Source of the DNA: Phoronis australis | Lineage: Eukaryota; Phoronida; Phoronidae | Direction: 5' to 3' | Assembly: GCA_002633005.1 (NCBI GenBank) | Contig: NMRA01000421.1 | Location: 1 to 64,000 of the forward strand | Length of the DNA: 64,000 nucleotides | Part shown: in pieces, positions 11,319 through 22,879 of the stretch | Position numbering within the stretch: position 1 is the stretch's first letter | Layout: each line of letters starts with the position of its first letter | Position numbers and translations under genes: made by a program | Notes under the pieces: generated by a model | What the model saw: only the letters and a program-made list of their open reading frames with translations | Database searches by the model: none | What the model was told of the DNA's origin: nothing

Positions 11319-12340
11319 TACTAAAGATGCACGTGTTTATTCATTTTAACGTTATTGTAAGCTTTTCTTGTTGGCAAAGGCAATACTGTATTCAGACGGT
11401 GACGGATATTAATGCTTTTTTTTGTATTGACAATGACATGATGCGTTTCCTGACAGGCAATTACCAATAGTTGTTCTCAAGTTATTGACAATGACATGTA
11501 TACATTTATTACTGAAGATGGCCATTTTTACCTGCCGACGTAGGCTTAATATGCCTTTAACGTAGGAACCAGTACTGGTCCCTAGCTTTAACTAACTGCT
11601 GATAGTTGATTTGATAAAATATGAATGGTTTTCGAGAGCTGGATATTATCGTAGAAAACAAACTAGCCTAAAGTTAGTGTATTCAATAGGCATCTTGGCT
11701 TGTTTTATGGGGACATGCAAGGCAGGTCTATTGGACTGCAGGCAGTAATTCCACATCTTGCTGGTGAGGTTTCAACCCCCTACTCCTGTTTCCCCCAGTT
11801 TCATTCATCTCATCTTCACCCCAATTCGCTACCCATTTCGAATACCATAAGGCACGAATGCTCGAGGTCCAGTGCCCTGTTCCATGAAACAGTTCCACTA
11901 GAAAAGGCGATTCCACTATGTTCCTTAAATCTCTTTCGTATTTGTGAGTAGATATGAATTTAGAATTTGTACAAAAAATAGTGTAACTTTGAAACGGTTT
12001 TTCTTAGCAGTCAAGAGGAATTTAGTTATGGGGTATGCGTGTGTGTGTGTGTGCGTGTCTGGGTATTCTTTGTCTTTTTGTGGTATTGTAATGTTTTTCT
12101 CATTGCCAATAAATGTATAAGAAAAAAAGAATCTTTTCATGCAAAGCTCCTAATTTAAGGACTAAGTCCCGAAATATTTTGACTGGATTAAGGACTCAGT
12201 TTTTAGTTATATTATTAGAAAACGCCATCATAAGTCAATAGAGGAGCTCGTTAAAAAGATAAAATGATGGAAAAATATAACAACTATATGAGTAAAGAAC
12301 GACACATACGCAAACGATTTAGGCAAATCAGTTGAGCACA
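11319..12340. other. No gene recognised
   Basis: Contains a short TG run at 12036-12056. The ATG-led frames here are short and lack splice sites or recognisable domains. Confidence 0.45.
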
Positions 12341-12503
12341 GGCGGATACTGGGGGTCAAAGGGGTCCGTACCCATTTTCTTTGATTTTAGTAATATCAAA
12401 TCTAGAATTTTCAAATTGTTGACTTGTATTACCCTTCTTAAGAAATCTTCCATCCGATCCCCCCCCCCCTATTTTTAAAAATCCTGGATCTCTTCCTGTT
12501 GAG
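12341..12503. mobile_element. Short MITE-like repeat with GGCGGAT ends, copy 2
   Basis: Starts ACAGGCGGATACTGGGGG and ends ATCCTGGATCTCTTCCTGT, a related pair of inverted ends around a different, short interior with a poly-C run. It is non-coding. Confidence 0.5.
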
Positions 12504-12597
12504 TCCCTATTTGGGAGTGTTTCATAACTGAGCACAGACCTCCCTGCTATAATGTATAATGTCGTAAGGTGTGAATTTTTGAAACAAACATCTGGAC

Positions 12598-12920
12598 CTA
12601 GGGCGGATCCAGGATTTTGCGTTGGGGGAAAGGGTACAGGAACAACCAAAATTTCGGCAGATGCGCGCGCCCATCCTAAAATGTCGGGATGCAGGGGTCT
12701 CGAATTTTTGGTTTTGCGGACATTTTGAATACAAAAAAACGGTAAACGGGATTTGTCCAGGGCCTATGCCATTGTTTGTTCACCCCCTGAGCCCCCCTGG
12801 TTGCGCGCATGTTCTAGTCAGCAATTCGCACCCGAACTGCCAAATGGTATCTGGCAGAATTTTAGGGGGCCATGGCCCCCTTTCCCCTCCTCCCCCCCTT
12901 CTAAATCCTCCACTGGGACC
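12598..12920 (-). mobile_element. MITE-like repeat with GTGGCGGAT ends, copy 3 (inverted)
   Basis: The reverse complement aligns with 11001-11318 over its whole length, including GGGGGCCATGGCCCCC, the CTGCCAAATGGTATCTGG-type block and the GCGCGC segment. Ends are GGGCGGATCCAGG and TCCTCCACTGGGA. The 137-codon open frame over this region is produced by the repeat and should not be called a gene. Confidence 0.7.
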
Positions 12921-13540
12921 CGTGTTTGGATGCCCAAATACATATACATGTAGGACAGTTCTTGAACATTGGCGGAGGACAGCGAAACATTTGATGGTTG
13001 GGAGGAGGACTAGTCTATTAATTTTTCAATTTTAATTCAAAACATTTTTTGTAATTTATTGTTAATTTATAGATATTAACACTTGGGATATCATTGGGGG
13101 GCAAAAAGTTATCTCCGGACCCAACTTTTTGGTTGAAGGGTCCCCCACTCCCCGTTTTACTCCTACCAGTCGTCTTCAATAGATCTATGATATGTTTTTT
13201 ACTTCCCTGGACCCCCTGGAAAAAATCCTACAGGTTCTGCATCTTCCCAGCCTCCAATCACTTATTTCACCTTCTCATCTCTTGCTTATGATGCATTTCT
13301 CGTATTACCCTTGCTACCCACTAATTTTTTCTTGACTTACTCTATATGTTTTACCTAGTAGCCTAGAGGAGTTCAACCTTTTTTTGAAAAAAGTGCAATA
13401 TTGTGGAAACTATCTAAGCTGGTTCATCCATAAGCGCTGTGCGAGAAAAGCGGTCTGTCAGCCAATATATGGTGTAAATTTAAGCGATCTAATTTCATCT
13501 ATCTTATAAAAATTGGCATTTTAAAATGTCCACCTTCTGG
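12921..13540. other. No gene recognised
   Basis: Short proline-rich frames near 13094 arise from C-rich repeat sequence. No domain, RNA or TIR structure was seen. Confidence 0.4.
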
Positions 13541-13840
13541 CGCCCAACTTGCCTCGGCCCGAGGCAAGTTAGGCCCACCCACGGGGCAAGTTCGGCCTCC
13601 ATTGAAGTACTCTTAAAATGAACAAAAACACATGTTTGCAAAATTTTGTGTTGGTGTATGCCTGTTTATTTGTCCCAAAGGACCGTAAATACACAAGAAT
13701 TATGGCTTGAATGTCAACTGTCTATTAAATATACTTCGCAAATGTCATAAGCCTTCACATATTAAATTGATGATCGAATGCTACTTTTTAAATAAGGAGC
13801 CATTAGAAGTAAACATGGTGAGAGTTTAAACGTATTTGCA

Positions 13841-14240
13841 TTAGTCCTCATTCGAGTTACAGCTGTGGCACACAACGGAGGACAGCATCCCATCGTCAGC
13901 ACATTCCTTATGGGCCCACCCTTTGCACTCAACGTAGGGGACCCACTTTTCTTTACTCCTGCTGTTAGAATATGGTTCTAGACAAACGAGGCAAAACACT
14001 CCTGTTCAGACTCGCTGTCTGAAGATGGGGATGGCGATTTCTCTTCTTTTTGTTTTTTTTTTTTATGTCAACAGCAAGTTTTCTCGCAGGTTTCTTCTAA
14101 GTCTTAACCCCTTAGCCTGTTCTCTCAAGCCTTTTTCTCTGGTGTAAAAGTAAGAATGGCCGATTTTATCCGTTTTCTGTTTCCACCTGTAGTTTTGCGC
14201 GGTGGATCTGTTGGGCGTGGTCTCACTGCTTGTACTGCAG
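13841..14240 (-). pseudogene. Pogo transposase C-terminal region with PHD-like finger
   Basis: The minus strand frame from about 13990 to the TAA at 13841-13843 is open and reads CLVCLEPYSNSRSKEKW, then VECKGWAHKEC, then VVCHSCNSNED. The C-x2-C ... C-x5-H-x2-C ... C-x2-C pattern is PHD/RING-like and is often found at the C-terminus of invertebrate pogo-type transposases. Upstream, across a frameshift, lie an acidic/serine stretch (KEEKSPSPSSDSESEQ) and a basic segment with ILTFTPEKKALREQ, comparable to the post-DDE linker of the family. Frame breaks show it is inactive. Confidence 0.55.
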
Positions 14241-14470
14241 TCAGTAGCACGTAGTAATACACTTTATTCGCGTTACGACAAAAATACAATTAATACAAAT
14301 TTACGCTTATGGAGACTCCGTGAAGGACCCGAAGGGCCCGCTGACCACGGAGCCACCAGAGAATAAAGATAAAATACAGTGTTACAGATAATCAGAATTA
14401 CAAAATTAGGTGGTAATGTAATTTGAAACTGCTTGTAAAACGACTAGGAGAGATTTTCGAAAATAGTTAC

Positions 14471-15040
14471 TTACGAAGCAGTTGGGAATAGTGCACTCAA
14501 GTTCATGACTGTCAAACAAACGTTTTTAAAATAATCTATAACAGAGGATATCGAATGGGTAAAAAATTTTTGGGAAACTCTTTCAGGAAGGTTATTAATG
14601 ATATGAGAGAGGGCGTTGCGAACTGAATCTTCAGCAAATGATTCAGTACAACGAGGAGTTTGTAGATGTCGGTTTTCTAGTGAATGTAATTTCATGAACA
14701 GACCCACGGGTGGCAAATACGACTTATTTCCTTGATTATCGACAATCACGGGCTGCTGAATCTGATTCCAGGGATTGCTCAGGATGGGGAGGCGATTCTG
14801 GGGTCTTGCAAACTGCCCCATCGTAATGAGCACTAACGCCAGAACCTTGTAAATTGAGTCCAAGGCATTGATGGATAGATGTGAATCGTGGTTATCAAGA
14901 AGAATGAGTACGGGAGCATCTTTTGATGGTTTGACATTTTCAACGAAATACAGAAGAAACATGGTGAAGTTGTTAGCTGTCATCCAACCTGATGGATGAG
15001 CGGTTCCTTTTGAGCCTGCAGGTGCTCCGTTTATAAGTAT
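14471..15040 (-). pseudogene. DDE_1 (pogo-like) transposase core fragment fused to other sequence
   Basis: On the minus strand an open stretch starts near 15040 and contains GAPAGSKGTAHPSGWM, then FLLYFVENVKPS and VLILLDNHDSH. The last carries the second catalytic aspartate of the DDE_1 family (pogo/Tigger/jerky). After about LDSIYK the family's next conserved block (T/S-H-x-L-Q-P-L-D) is absent. The remaining roughly 120 residues to the stop at 14471 come from inserted sequence; its end (SFAEDSVRNALSHIINNLPER ... IDYFKN) loosely resembles the C-terminal tail of some LINE ORF2 proteins. The 170-codon ORF is thus a chimera, not one protein. Confidence 0.55.
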
Positions 15041-15740
15041 TCCTTATAATGCGCTCGAGAATAAATCAAGAAGTTTGGTATGGTCTGACCGCTGCCCTTA
15101 GAGTATCTGATTCTCTTGATTTAGTTTTTCTCTTGTAATGTCAATCCATGCTTAGGGAAAAATTCTGAAAAATAAAAGAAATAAATGGTAATTAAAACTT
15201 GGCATTGTATTTGTTCAAGGCCAGACGATACCCCGTAAATGTAGATCACAAGCCAGACGGTTTACTTTTGAACCTGTTCTGGCTTCGCATCAGAGAGTAA
15301 AACACTTTCACATTTTTAGTGCCCACAGTATTTACGTTTAAAAATCATATTTTTGTTCACAAACCTTAAAAATGACAATGTGTTACCAAAGAAACATATT
15401 CATATAAGGTGAGTTTGTGGAATCTCATGATGAAGGCTACTCATTAAATTTCCTGAAAAAAAATTATTGATAATATATCAAGTAAAGTGAACGGGGCAAG
15501 TTCGGCACCTGGCCAGACTAGCTGAGCCCCATGTTAACGGGCCCAACTTGCCCCGCTAGCTCTAAATGGAAACACACGTAATTACCTCATCAATGACTGA
15601 GGAATCTGAATTCATGGCCTGTCTTGAAGAGCAAGCTGTTGTTAAAACCCACGAACAAAACATTTTTACATCAATGCTCATAGCTAGCACTGAATCGAGT
15701 GAAGCTACAAAATAAAAACTGGGTTAAAAACCAATCATCG

Positions 15741-16430
15741 CCCAGTGGCGGATCTACGGGGCTTAAACCCTCCTTAGGCCAGGACCCAAAAATAAAAAAA
15801 AATAAAAACGTCTCCAGCAAAACAAAACGGCACCCCTAGCGTGTGTAAATCCCAAGTAAACCAACTTGGAAAAACAATGAGGGGGAGTTTACTCTGAAAA
15901 TATATTTTTTTGCATTGTGAATTGCTGAGACTTCGTGGCTCATCGGCAAAATGCGCAGAGTTCAATTGTGCGCGCGCTTCCGTCGACACTTCGGAAGTAG
16001 CCAAGCATTTTAGATGCATCCACAGCTGAAAGAGCAGTTCTATAACTGATTTCTTTAGGTACTAGCTCGTTTACTCTAAGACATGTTTCGATTTGATTAG
16101 GGGAAATACTGTGGTGCCGCAACCCTTATATTCACCGCCAGACGAATTGACTTGCAACGTTTTTACCTCATCTGTCTTGCCGTGTCATTCTATTACACTC
16201 CACACGTTTGTTACTGGTGTATAGTAAAGTTGTCTTGCGCAATATCATACAGTGTACATGTACATGTAATATTAAAAAAAAAATCGTTTTCCGAAGAATT
16301 GCTATTGTGGCGGGCGCCGTGGTCTGGTCGCGAATCCGCTTGAAGATACACTCTAACAAGTCATGTCTATACAAGGAATGACCAATGGGGGACTCTCATT
16401 GACAAAGTGACCGCATCCGCAAACAGTGTA
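15741..16430. other. MITE fragment, then no recognised gene
   Basis: 15743-15780 carries one end of the CAGTGGCGGATC repeat family without a partner end. After it, to about 16430, nothing is recognised beyond GTACATGTACATGT near 16255. Confidence 0.4.
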
Positions 16431-16980
16431 CAGTACCAGAAATTGCGGAGAGGCTGTTCTTTCACAACAAAGTCTTGCGGGACTCGTGCGATATGTTCAA
16501 TAGGCCTCCTAAGAAGCCCGTTTCGACCTCAACACCTACCGTCTTTCTACCTGCAATAAACACACCACTGCCGTCTTCTGTACTGGGAATTTCCGCAGAA
16601 AGGCCCACCCGACGAAACGCTCATGCCCATGAGCATTTATTTGATGTTTCAAGCGTTCAGACATTGGGACGTACTTATTTCGAAAATTGCAAGAGATGCA
16701 AATAGGTTCTGGGATACATCATCAAGGTTTGAAGTAGTCCATGATGAGCGGATCAAATTTGGTTGCACATGTAAGTCTTTTGAATGGGCCAACTGAGCTT
16801 TGAAACGAGATGCTGACATTGTAGGGGCTTACAAGCTCATTGACGAAGTGCAAGCGTTGGGAACAAACATCGAAGATATCTGGATAGAATGGTTCCAAGA
16901 CGAGCAAACCATTGGATCCGATCAGATTAATCGGCAGTCTACTAGACAACAGAAGGATAGGATTAACGTATGAGTAACCT
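16430..16980 (+). pseudogene. Coding-like relic of unknown family
   Basis: Two plus-strand frames look like protein. The first (16475-16702) reads IAERLFFHNKVLRDSC and continues in a Pro/Ser/Thr-rich stretch. The second begins at about 16641 with FQAFRHWDVLISKIARD, ANRFWDTSSRFEVVHDERIK, then one in-frame TGA near 16778, then AYKLIDEVQALGTNIEDIW, IEWFQDEQTIGSDQ and a stop near 16971. Their overlap suggests a single frameshifted ORF of about 180 codons. An AG (CATTGTAG) precedes GGGGCTTAC, so the TGA could instead lie in a tiny intron. I do not recognise the family; a mobile-element protein is possible. Confidence 0.35.
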
Positions 16981-17039
16981 GGAGATTAAAAAGTGTCTAG
17001 AGAGAAGTTTTCAATTCAATTTTTTTGCATAGTACACTT

Positions 17040-17340
17040 TAGGTCTCACCGACGGACCAGGCCAGCTTGATTTGTGAGATGTTGAGTGGCAGTGTACTTC
17101 TGGTCCTTCGGCGAACTAGTCTTGTGATTTTTTTACCAAAGTGTGCTTTGTAAAACTATTGATCTCAGCCAGTATTGTTTGGTCCCGCGACAGATCGACT
17201 ATTTTTATAGGGATAATAAGCACAGGTGTACTCGTCTCGGTGACGGACCAGGTCATCCTTTTTGTGTACCGTCTCAGTGTACATCAGTCTGGTCCCTCTG
17301 CAACGGCTAGTCCAGTACATCTTTCACTTCACGCCACTGT
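17040..17340 (+). repeat. Degenerate direct duplication, about 190 bp apart
   Basis: The block around 17045-17110 (CACCGACGGACCAGGCCAG ... AGTGTACTTCTGGTCC) recurs at 17237-17300 (GGTGACGGACCAGGTCATC ... AGTGTACATCAGTCTGGTCC). No coding potential was recognised. Confidence 0.45.
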
Positions 17341-18804
17341 GCACAGGATGTTTTGGTTTCGTGAAACGGTTTTCAGATGATTTGTTTCCTCACATATGAC
17401 GTTTTTCAATTGTTGTCAACGCGTGATTCAACTAAATAAAGTGATAATTATTTATTGTCGCTTTCAATAATAGACTCTGAGCTGAGAGCACCATCGTTCG
17501 CCAGTTTTTCTAGTAACGAGACAGAACAATACAGGTCTTCGTTCTTAAACAACTTGAGGCTGCTGTTACGCAATCATCTGATATTCAAGTTTTTACCTCC
17601 CGTCGGTGCTCCTTAAGTTATGCCTTTCAATATTTGGAAGTTGTTTTTAAAAATACACACCACTACACTTTTTCGTATACGACTTTTCGTATGCTAACTG
17701 TGTGTGTAAGCACTGAGATCTTCCAATATTGACAAAAAAATTTGCTGTGCAGGTGGCGCCACTCCCCCATACCCAGATGTGCACAATATGGTTTCACGAA
17801 ACTTATGAGCCAAGTTCATGTGACGAAATTGAGAAGGGTTTTAAGAAAAACATATGTTAAGTGCCAGAAACTTCAGTTATACCAAAAAATGTCATGCGCC
17901 TAGGATTCGACCTTTGCCGCGGGAATCCTAGCCCCTCCCCCCGCCCGCCTTACTTAAAACAGGCGTAGACTCCGCCAATGTTGCCTGTGAGATCCACTTG
18001 AGAAAAGTGCACACAATAGCGGACTTGGGGCGGTGGCCCAACTAGCCCCGGGACCGAACTATCGGCGACTAGCCGCGCCGGCGATCCCCTTTCAGTGTAT
18101 TTTTGCATTCCAATGCACTTGTTCTAAATATCTTAAAGAAAGACACTTCACAATTTCGAAGTTGACAAACTAAAATCGGCCATGGTAGTCGATGAGTGGC
18201 ATACTTCGTTGGCGCACGCTGAGTGTCGCAACGGTCCATGACGCATTTGCGGTCAAATGATGAATAGTCTTGTTGATGTGTTTGGATACACCCCGGTTCC
18301 AATACTGACCAAGAGAGAGCGCTGTGTTGTTGTAGCCAATGAAGAATATTTGCCTATTGATAGTTGGCGTTCTGCAACAGTCGCAATCCTAACATTATGA
18401 AGAACTGTGTGAGCAACTCTTTATATTTAGCTTAACATCTACAAAATTCGTGATGAGAAATTGCTTAATAACTGTGTATTACATGTGTATCTAGCAACTG
18501 GCCAAATTAACGTTGTGTTGTGAGTCCCTGTACTACTTTCGTCCTGACTTAAATGGTCTCCATTTAAAACATAGGCTACGACACGTACACGTCAAACGCG
18601 GTGGACTCAGGTGGGTGAAACATCGTTACTTCGCTATGACAAAGAGGTTGAATGGAGGGAGACGTAATCATGGTGATATCGTCTTGATGTTATTACCCTA
18701 ATTAAGACAGTCAAAATAACAAATAGTGTATCAGTTGTTTCAGAAAATACGTGAAGAAACGAAAGCTGTCAGCTGGTCAAGTGGTCGGCAGAGACTTTTG
18801 CCTT
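17341..18804. other. No gene recognised
   Basis: AT-rich sequence with short frames only, without a domain, splice pair or repeat I could place. Confidence 0.4.
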
Positions 18805-18876
18805 GGCCACAAGGCGTCCTCAGCTTCTGATCGTCCCCAATATTGGAGACGATCTGAAGCTGAGGACGCCTGTGGC
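18805..18876. ncRNA. Strong 72-bp hairpin, possible small-RNA precursor or foldback element
   Basis: The left arm from 18805 (GGCCACAAGGCGTCCTCAGC ...) pairs with the right arm ending at 18876 over about 32 base pairs, with one bulged A, one T/A mismatch and a loop of about 8-10 bases around CCAATATT. Length, stem continuity and few mismatches resemble an animal microRNA precursor. A minimal foldback repeat gives the same picture, and no known miRNA seed is claimed. Confidence 0.35.
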
Positions 18877-18959
18877 CTACAACTGCCTCTTCCTTCACTC
18901 CTCAGTCAGAAGCACGTACATGTAGGCGAAAGCAAGCGCATGGACGCGTAATTTTGTGG

Positions 18960-21500
18960 TAATAGGCGGATACATGGTCCCTGATATGAGAGCCAGTTAC
19001 TCCCACTGAATAACGCCGGTTATTCATACAGGCACTTGGTCTTGAGTTGATCTGTTCCTCGGTCACCACCGACGTCCCTCACTACTAATAAAACATAAAG
19101 GTAGGACACTAAAAATCGGTTTTCTCACAATTTTCCACTCAAATGGAACTCTACAAAATCAGCATTGGACAAATCTTTGAACACCTTTCATCACATTAAC
19201 GTTCCTTCAACTGATGATTTGATGGCAAAATGTCAACACCAAACTCACAAATTCAAGGAGGCTATTTGTGACATTCATGGCAGACACCCATCTTACACAT
19301 TTGGGTCTTTCACAGATGCTCCTGGAGCAATTCCAGATTCACACATCCACGAATGTTATTCGAGTACCCTCCACATAATTTCGTGTTAGTTTGAATGTAT
19401 TTTAACTCAGGTTTTGTAAAATAACATTGTCTGTATCATAAAAACCATGGGTTGCTGCGTACTAATGTAAGCCTACTACTCATTAGTGATTTCCTGCAAC
19501 TAAATGTGCGATCGGACATCAGAAATTTACGCCAAAAGCCAAGTGTTCGTTGTACGGGCTTCAACCAAGAGTAGCTAGCACATATGTCAGAGATCAAACA
19601 CAAGTTCTTGCAATTAAATTCTAGGTTAAGTGATATAATGAGCTATAAGAAGAAGCCAATTACACACTAGTGGAAGGTTAAGTTTAGTGACCTCAATTGC
19701 AGCCAAATTATTTGACTTTGACTTGAAGGCTTGCTTTCTCAATATCAATTTTTGGACTATGGAACCTTCGGACTATATGGAAGTTTTTGTATCTCCTAAC
19801 ATTTATTGAAATAGTTCAGTCTATGAAATCTTCGAACCAATGAACTTTCGGACTGTAGAGATACACAATGTCTCGTAATGGTAAAAATGTGAGCTTCAGC
19901 GCCAGACTTCCGGCGCTTAGCCATTGTAGTGGCATACGCACTGCTCCCTTCTTTATTATGGTGTATACTAGAGGTTTGTTCTCAGAGATCAAAATAAGGC
20001 CTGGCATACAGATGACCTGAGGTTGTAGTAGAATAGTGGAGTAACTCGACTTAGTAGCAGCGTTGTGTTGTGTTGTGGACAGCCTCGGTCCGTCAGTGAG
20101 ATGGTTGTATTCAGTAACTAAGTGTGGAACACTCAATTACACTAGTACAGCAACTGGCAGTAGCAAGATGAGGACTGTCTTTATTAGACAAGTGAACGGA
20201 TTTATATACAAGTTACAAATATGTGGGTTGCATGCACTAAACTTTATGATTCAATATCCTACAGGAAAAAACAGGAAGCAACTCTAAAACTTTCACAACA
20301 ATCATCTGAACTACTCTGTTGTGTTTGCCATATATGGTAATGGTCAGCTGTCTTGAGGCAATGTTTCTGTGAATGACCATTACGCAATCTTGTTTACTAC
20401 AGAGATCATCAAAACATGTGTGGATGCACCGGATGGGCTGGTCGCTGACTCAGCTGACAGCCAAAACAAGCCTCTATAAACAAAAACAATTGGCTAGCAA
20501 GGAAATGATATCAATAAGAAATAACACTATCAAACTTAAACATACTAGGAATTATATGTATCATGAATGTCACAGATTTCATGACAGAGGTGATGATGTT
20601 TACATGGGGATGCTCAACCAAGTTGTTGATTGATGAAAAGACTTTTTGCAAAATCTACTGAAAAACTCGGTGAGGTTGGCGACCCCTATGCCCATCACTC
20701 TAATGTAGTGTAAATGATAAACCGACAAAATAGCTCTTGGCACTTCTGCCAATAAATTAGCAATCATCAAATATAAAAATCTCAAGTAACTGGCATTCCC
20801 TGACAACCCATCTTGTAGAGCCTGGTCTCGAATAAAATTGCAGTGTTTAAAGTTCAGTCTTCAACATGACTAATTAACAATTTCATAATGGTTGGTATAA
20901 AGAAAAATTTGCTTTTTGTGATGTGAAGTAGGTTTATTGTTGACACAAGTGTAGTCAACTACATCTATTTTTCAGAACAACCCAGCTTTCTAAGAATATG
21001 ATGCACAGGATTTGCCGGTTTGAGTCACCCTTGCTGACCTATGAACTATGAACTATCATAATGATGACTGTTCTAGCAGCAGATTTCTCACTTGAACTGT
21101 AAACAACCACAATTATATCCCTACTAGGTTCATGTGGCAGTTCATTTACTGCTCGCTTTAGCTACCAAACAAGTGAATAGAACTAACTTGAAACACCGAT
21201 TTATCCTTAGTATCATTAAGTTCATATCTCGCCAATTTTGGACAAAACTAAGTGCCAAAACCAATGTGTGAATGTTCACAATTTCTAAAGAAAAACATTG
21301 TCTGCCAGTAGGTACATGTACGATATTGAATTTTAAAATTGGTATAATCGTTTGTTGCTACACTTAACATAACATCAACTTGGGCAAAATGCGACTCGGA
21401 AATTTTCACTGATGCCTCTCTCAGGGGGCCCAATATCCAACACAGCCTCACCTCTTACCTAAGTGAAACACAGATGATCAGGACACATCTGTGCATGAGT
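18960..21500. other. No gene recognised
   Basis: Contains short ORFs (for instance 19165-19389 and 20373-20633) without recognisable motifs, and pairs of ACTTTCGGACT-like words near 19770 and 19850. No RNA gene or TIR element was seen. Confidence 0.4.
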
Positions 21501-21639
21501 CATGAACCGACCTATCCAATTTTTGCATAACACCTTCCGGCTCTTATCTGTTTACTTCCTGTAGTATTTTGAGCATGTGTTCAGATTTGTGCATGGCGAT
21601 TATTGAAGATATGATGACATATTCCTGTTTTTGGATGGA

Positions 21640-22190
21640 TTTGACATATTTTGCGCCATCTAGTGGCCATCTTTACTGTTTTCGATTCCACCCCTCTATC
21701 TACTAAACTGCTCTACTTAAGGATGATTGTGAAAATTGGCTTGATTGTTCTTTGTGTGAAGAGGACGGTTGACGATGATTTTCTGATGACTGACTACTGT
21801 GGCGCCTCCTAGTGGCAGTTTTTTTCTGTTTCCATGTCTTTTTCCTAAACCCACAGCAGGATCTTTGTTAAATTTAGCAAATGTATAGTAAGTGGACAAC
21901 GGACGACGTTGTTCAGATGTATCCGACGAACTCTAAGTCCCCGACTGGCAATTTCATCAATTTCGTTTTTTTCCATTTTCCTCCGTTTCTTTGAAGTTCC
22001 TTGATGGATTTTTATGAATTTGTTAAATAGCTTTTTGTTAAAGAAACGACATGTTGCCGTTTTTGGGTGGATTTTATGTATTTTGCGCCATCTAGTGGCC
22101 ATTTTAGGACACAAATAAACGCCCCTGAAAGCACACCGTTTACAGTGCATTCGTAGGCGCATTTCAACGCGTTGCTCTTGCTACGGAAGG
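21640..22190 (+). repeat. CTAGTGGC-box repeat family, short copy
   Basis: Contains TTTGCGCCATCTAGTGGCCAT (two blocks, about 21651 and 22080) and GGCGCCTCCTAGTGGCAGTTTT (about 21801), spaced as in the long element at 33160-35240. The last 100 bases (ACACAAATAAACGCCCC ... GCATTCGTAGGCGCATTTCA) match 35040-35100. It is a partial member of that family. Confidence 0.7.
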
Positions 22191-22204
22191 CATGGTTCAG
22201 AGTA

Positions 22205-22602
22205 ACTTTAAAGGAACATGCCACCCAAAAAACCTTTTTGTATCAATTTAAATCGAGTAGTTCTACCAGACAACGGCACGTTCGGTTGCGTTACCTGACA
22301 CCTGACGGCAGACGGAGGTGTTGAAATTATCCAATGACGTAATTGGTTTCACACGCCGTCTGTTCAGCAGTTCAAAACACGGGTTACTGGTGTCAGCTTA
22401 TCGCTTGAATTCATTGTTTAACACCAATAGATCATCAAACTTCGATGTAAAGCCCTTAAAAATACACCGAGTTTTTATAAAAACGTGTTGTTTTATTTCG
22501 CTCTTACGGATTTACTGGTATTTGGACACACTGTAGCCTACAAAGTTTGGCAGGCCAATTTACCAAGGTCCGTAGCACTGAGGAGTTTGGGGTCTGTTCG
22601 GA
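22205..22602 (+). repeat. Dispersed repeat, inverted partner of 749-1140
   Basis: Begins TTTAAAGGAACATGCCACCC and ends GGTCCGTAGCACTGAGGAG. It aligns over nearly 390 bp with the reverse complement of 749-1140. It abuts the CTAGTGGC-box repeat on its left. Confidence 0.85.
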
Positions 22603-22701
22603 GAAAAATTCGAAGTATTCTTCCATGAAATACAGACAGGAGAGCCTAGATCTGTGTTGTTATACTTGTGATTTTTTGATTTCTAAACACACAAAACGCT
22701 T

Positions 22702-22805
22702 GTTATCCCGGCCAGTGGCTCGAAACCCGATTAGGCCTGTCGCGGCTGGACTGACTCGTTATCTGGACCAGTGGCTCGGAACCCGATCAGGCCCGTCGCG
22801 GCCAC
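22702..22805 (+). repeat. 56-bp tandem duplication (about 1.8 copies)
   Basis: The unit starting GTTATCCCGGCCAGTGGCTC is repeated 56 bases later as GTTATCTGGACCAGTGGCTC, with the AACCCGAT-AGGCC-GTCGCGGC segment in both. It is GC-rich compared with its surroundings. Confidence 0.75.
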
Positions 22806-22879
22806 CGGGACTGGCACCTGGCATGGACATAAACAAGATTGAGTTGGAAACTAAACCTCCAGTCACCATGTGCACATAA

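Larger units (their letters stand above)
13582..15555 (-). mobile_element. Dead pogo/Tigger-type DNA transposon
   Basis: Inverted ends CGGGGCAAGTTCGGCC (13582-13597) and GGCCCAACTTGCCCCG (15540-15555) differ at one position. Inside, on the minus strand, are pieces of a pogo-type DDE transposase in the right order: a DDE core piece (about 15040-14870), a basic segment (about 14240-14060), and a C-terminal Cys/His finger (about 13990-13841). The middle is replaced by about 600 bp of other sequence. Just outside the left end is another palindrome, AACTTGCCTCG and its complement (13549-13573). No clear TA target duplication is visible. Confidence 0.65.

Noticed and set aside
12622-13035. 137-codon open frame on the plus strand
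   Set aside because: It runs over an inverted copy of a dispersed C-rich repeat (partner at 11001-11318); the same frame is not kept in the partner.
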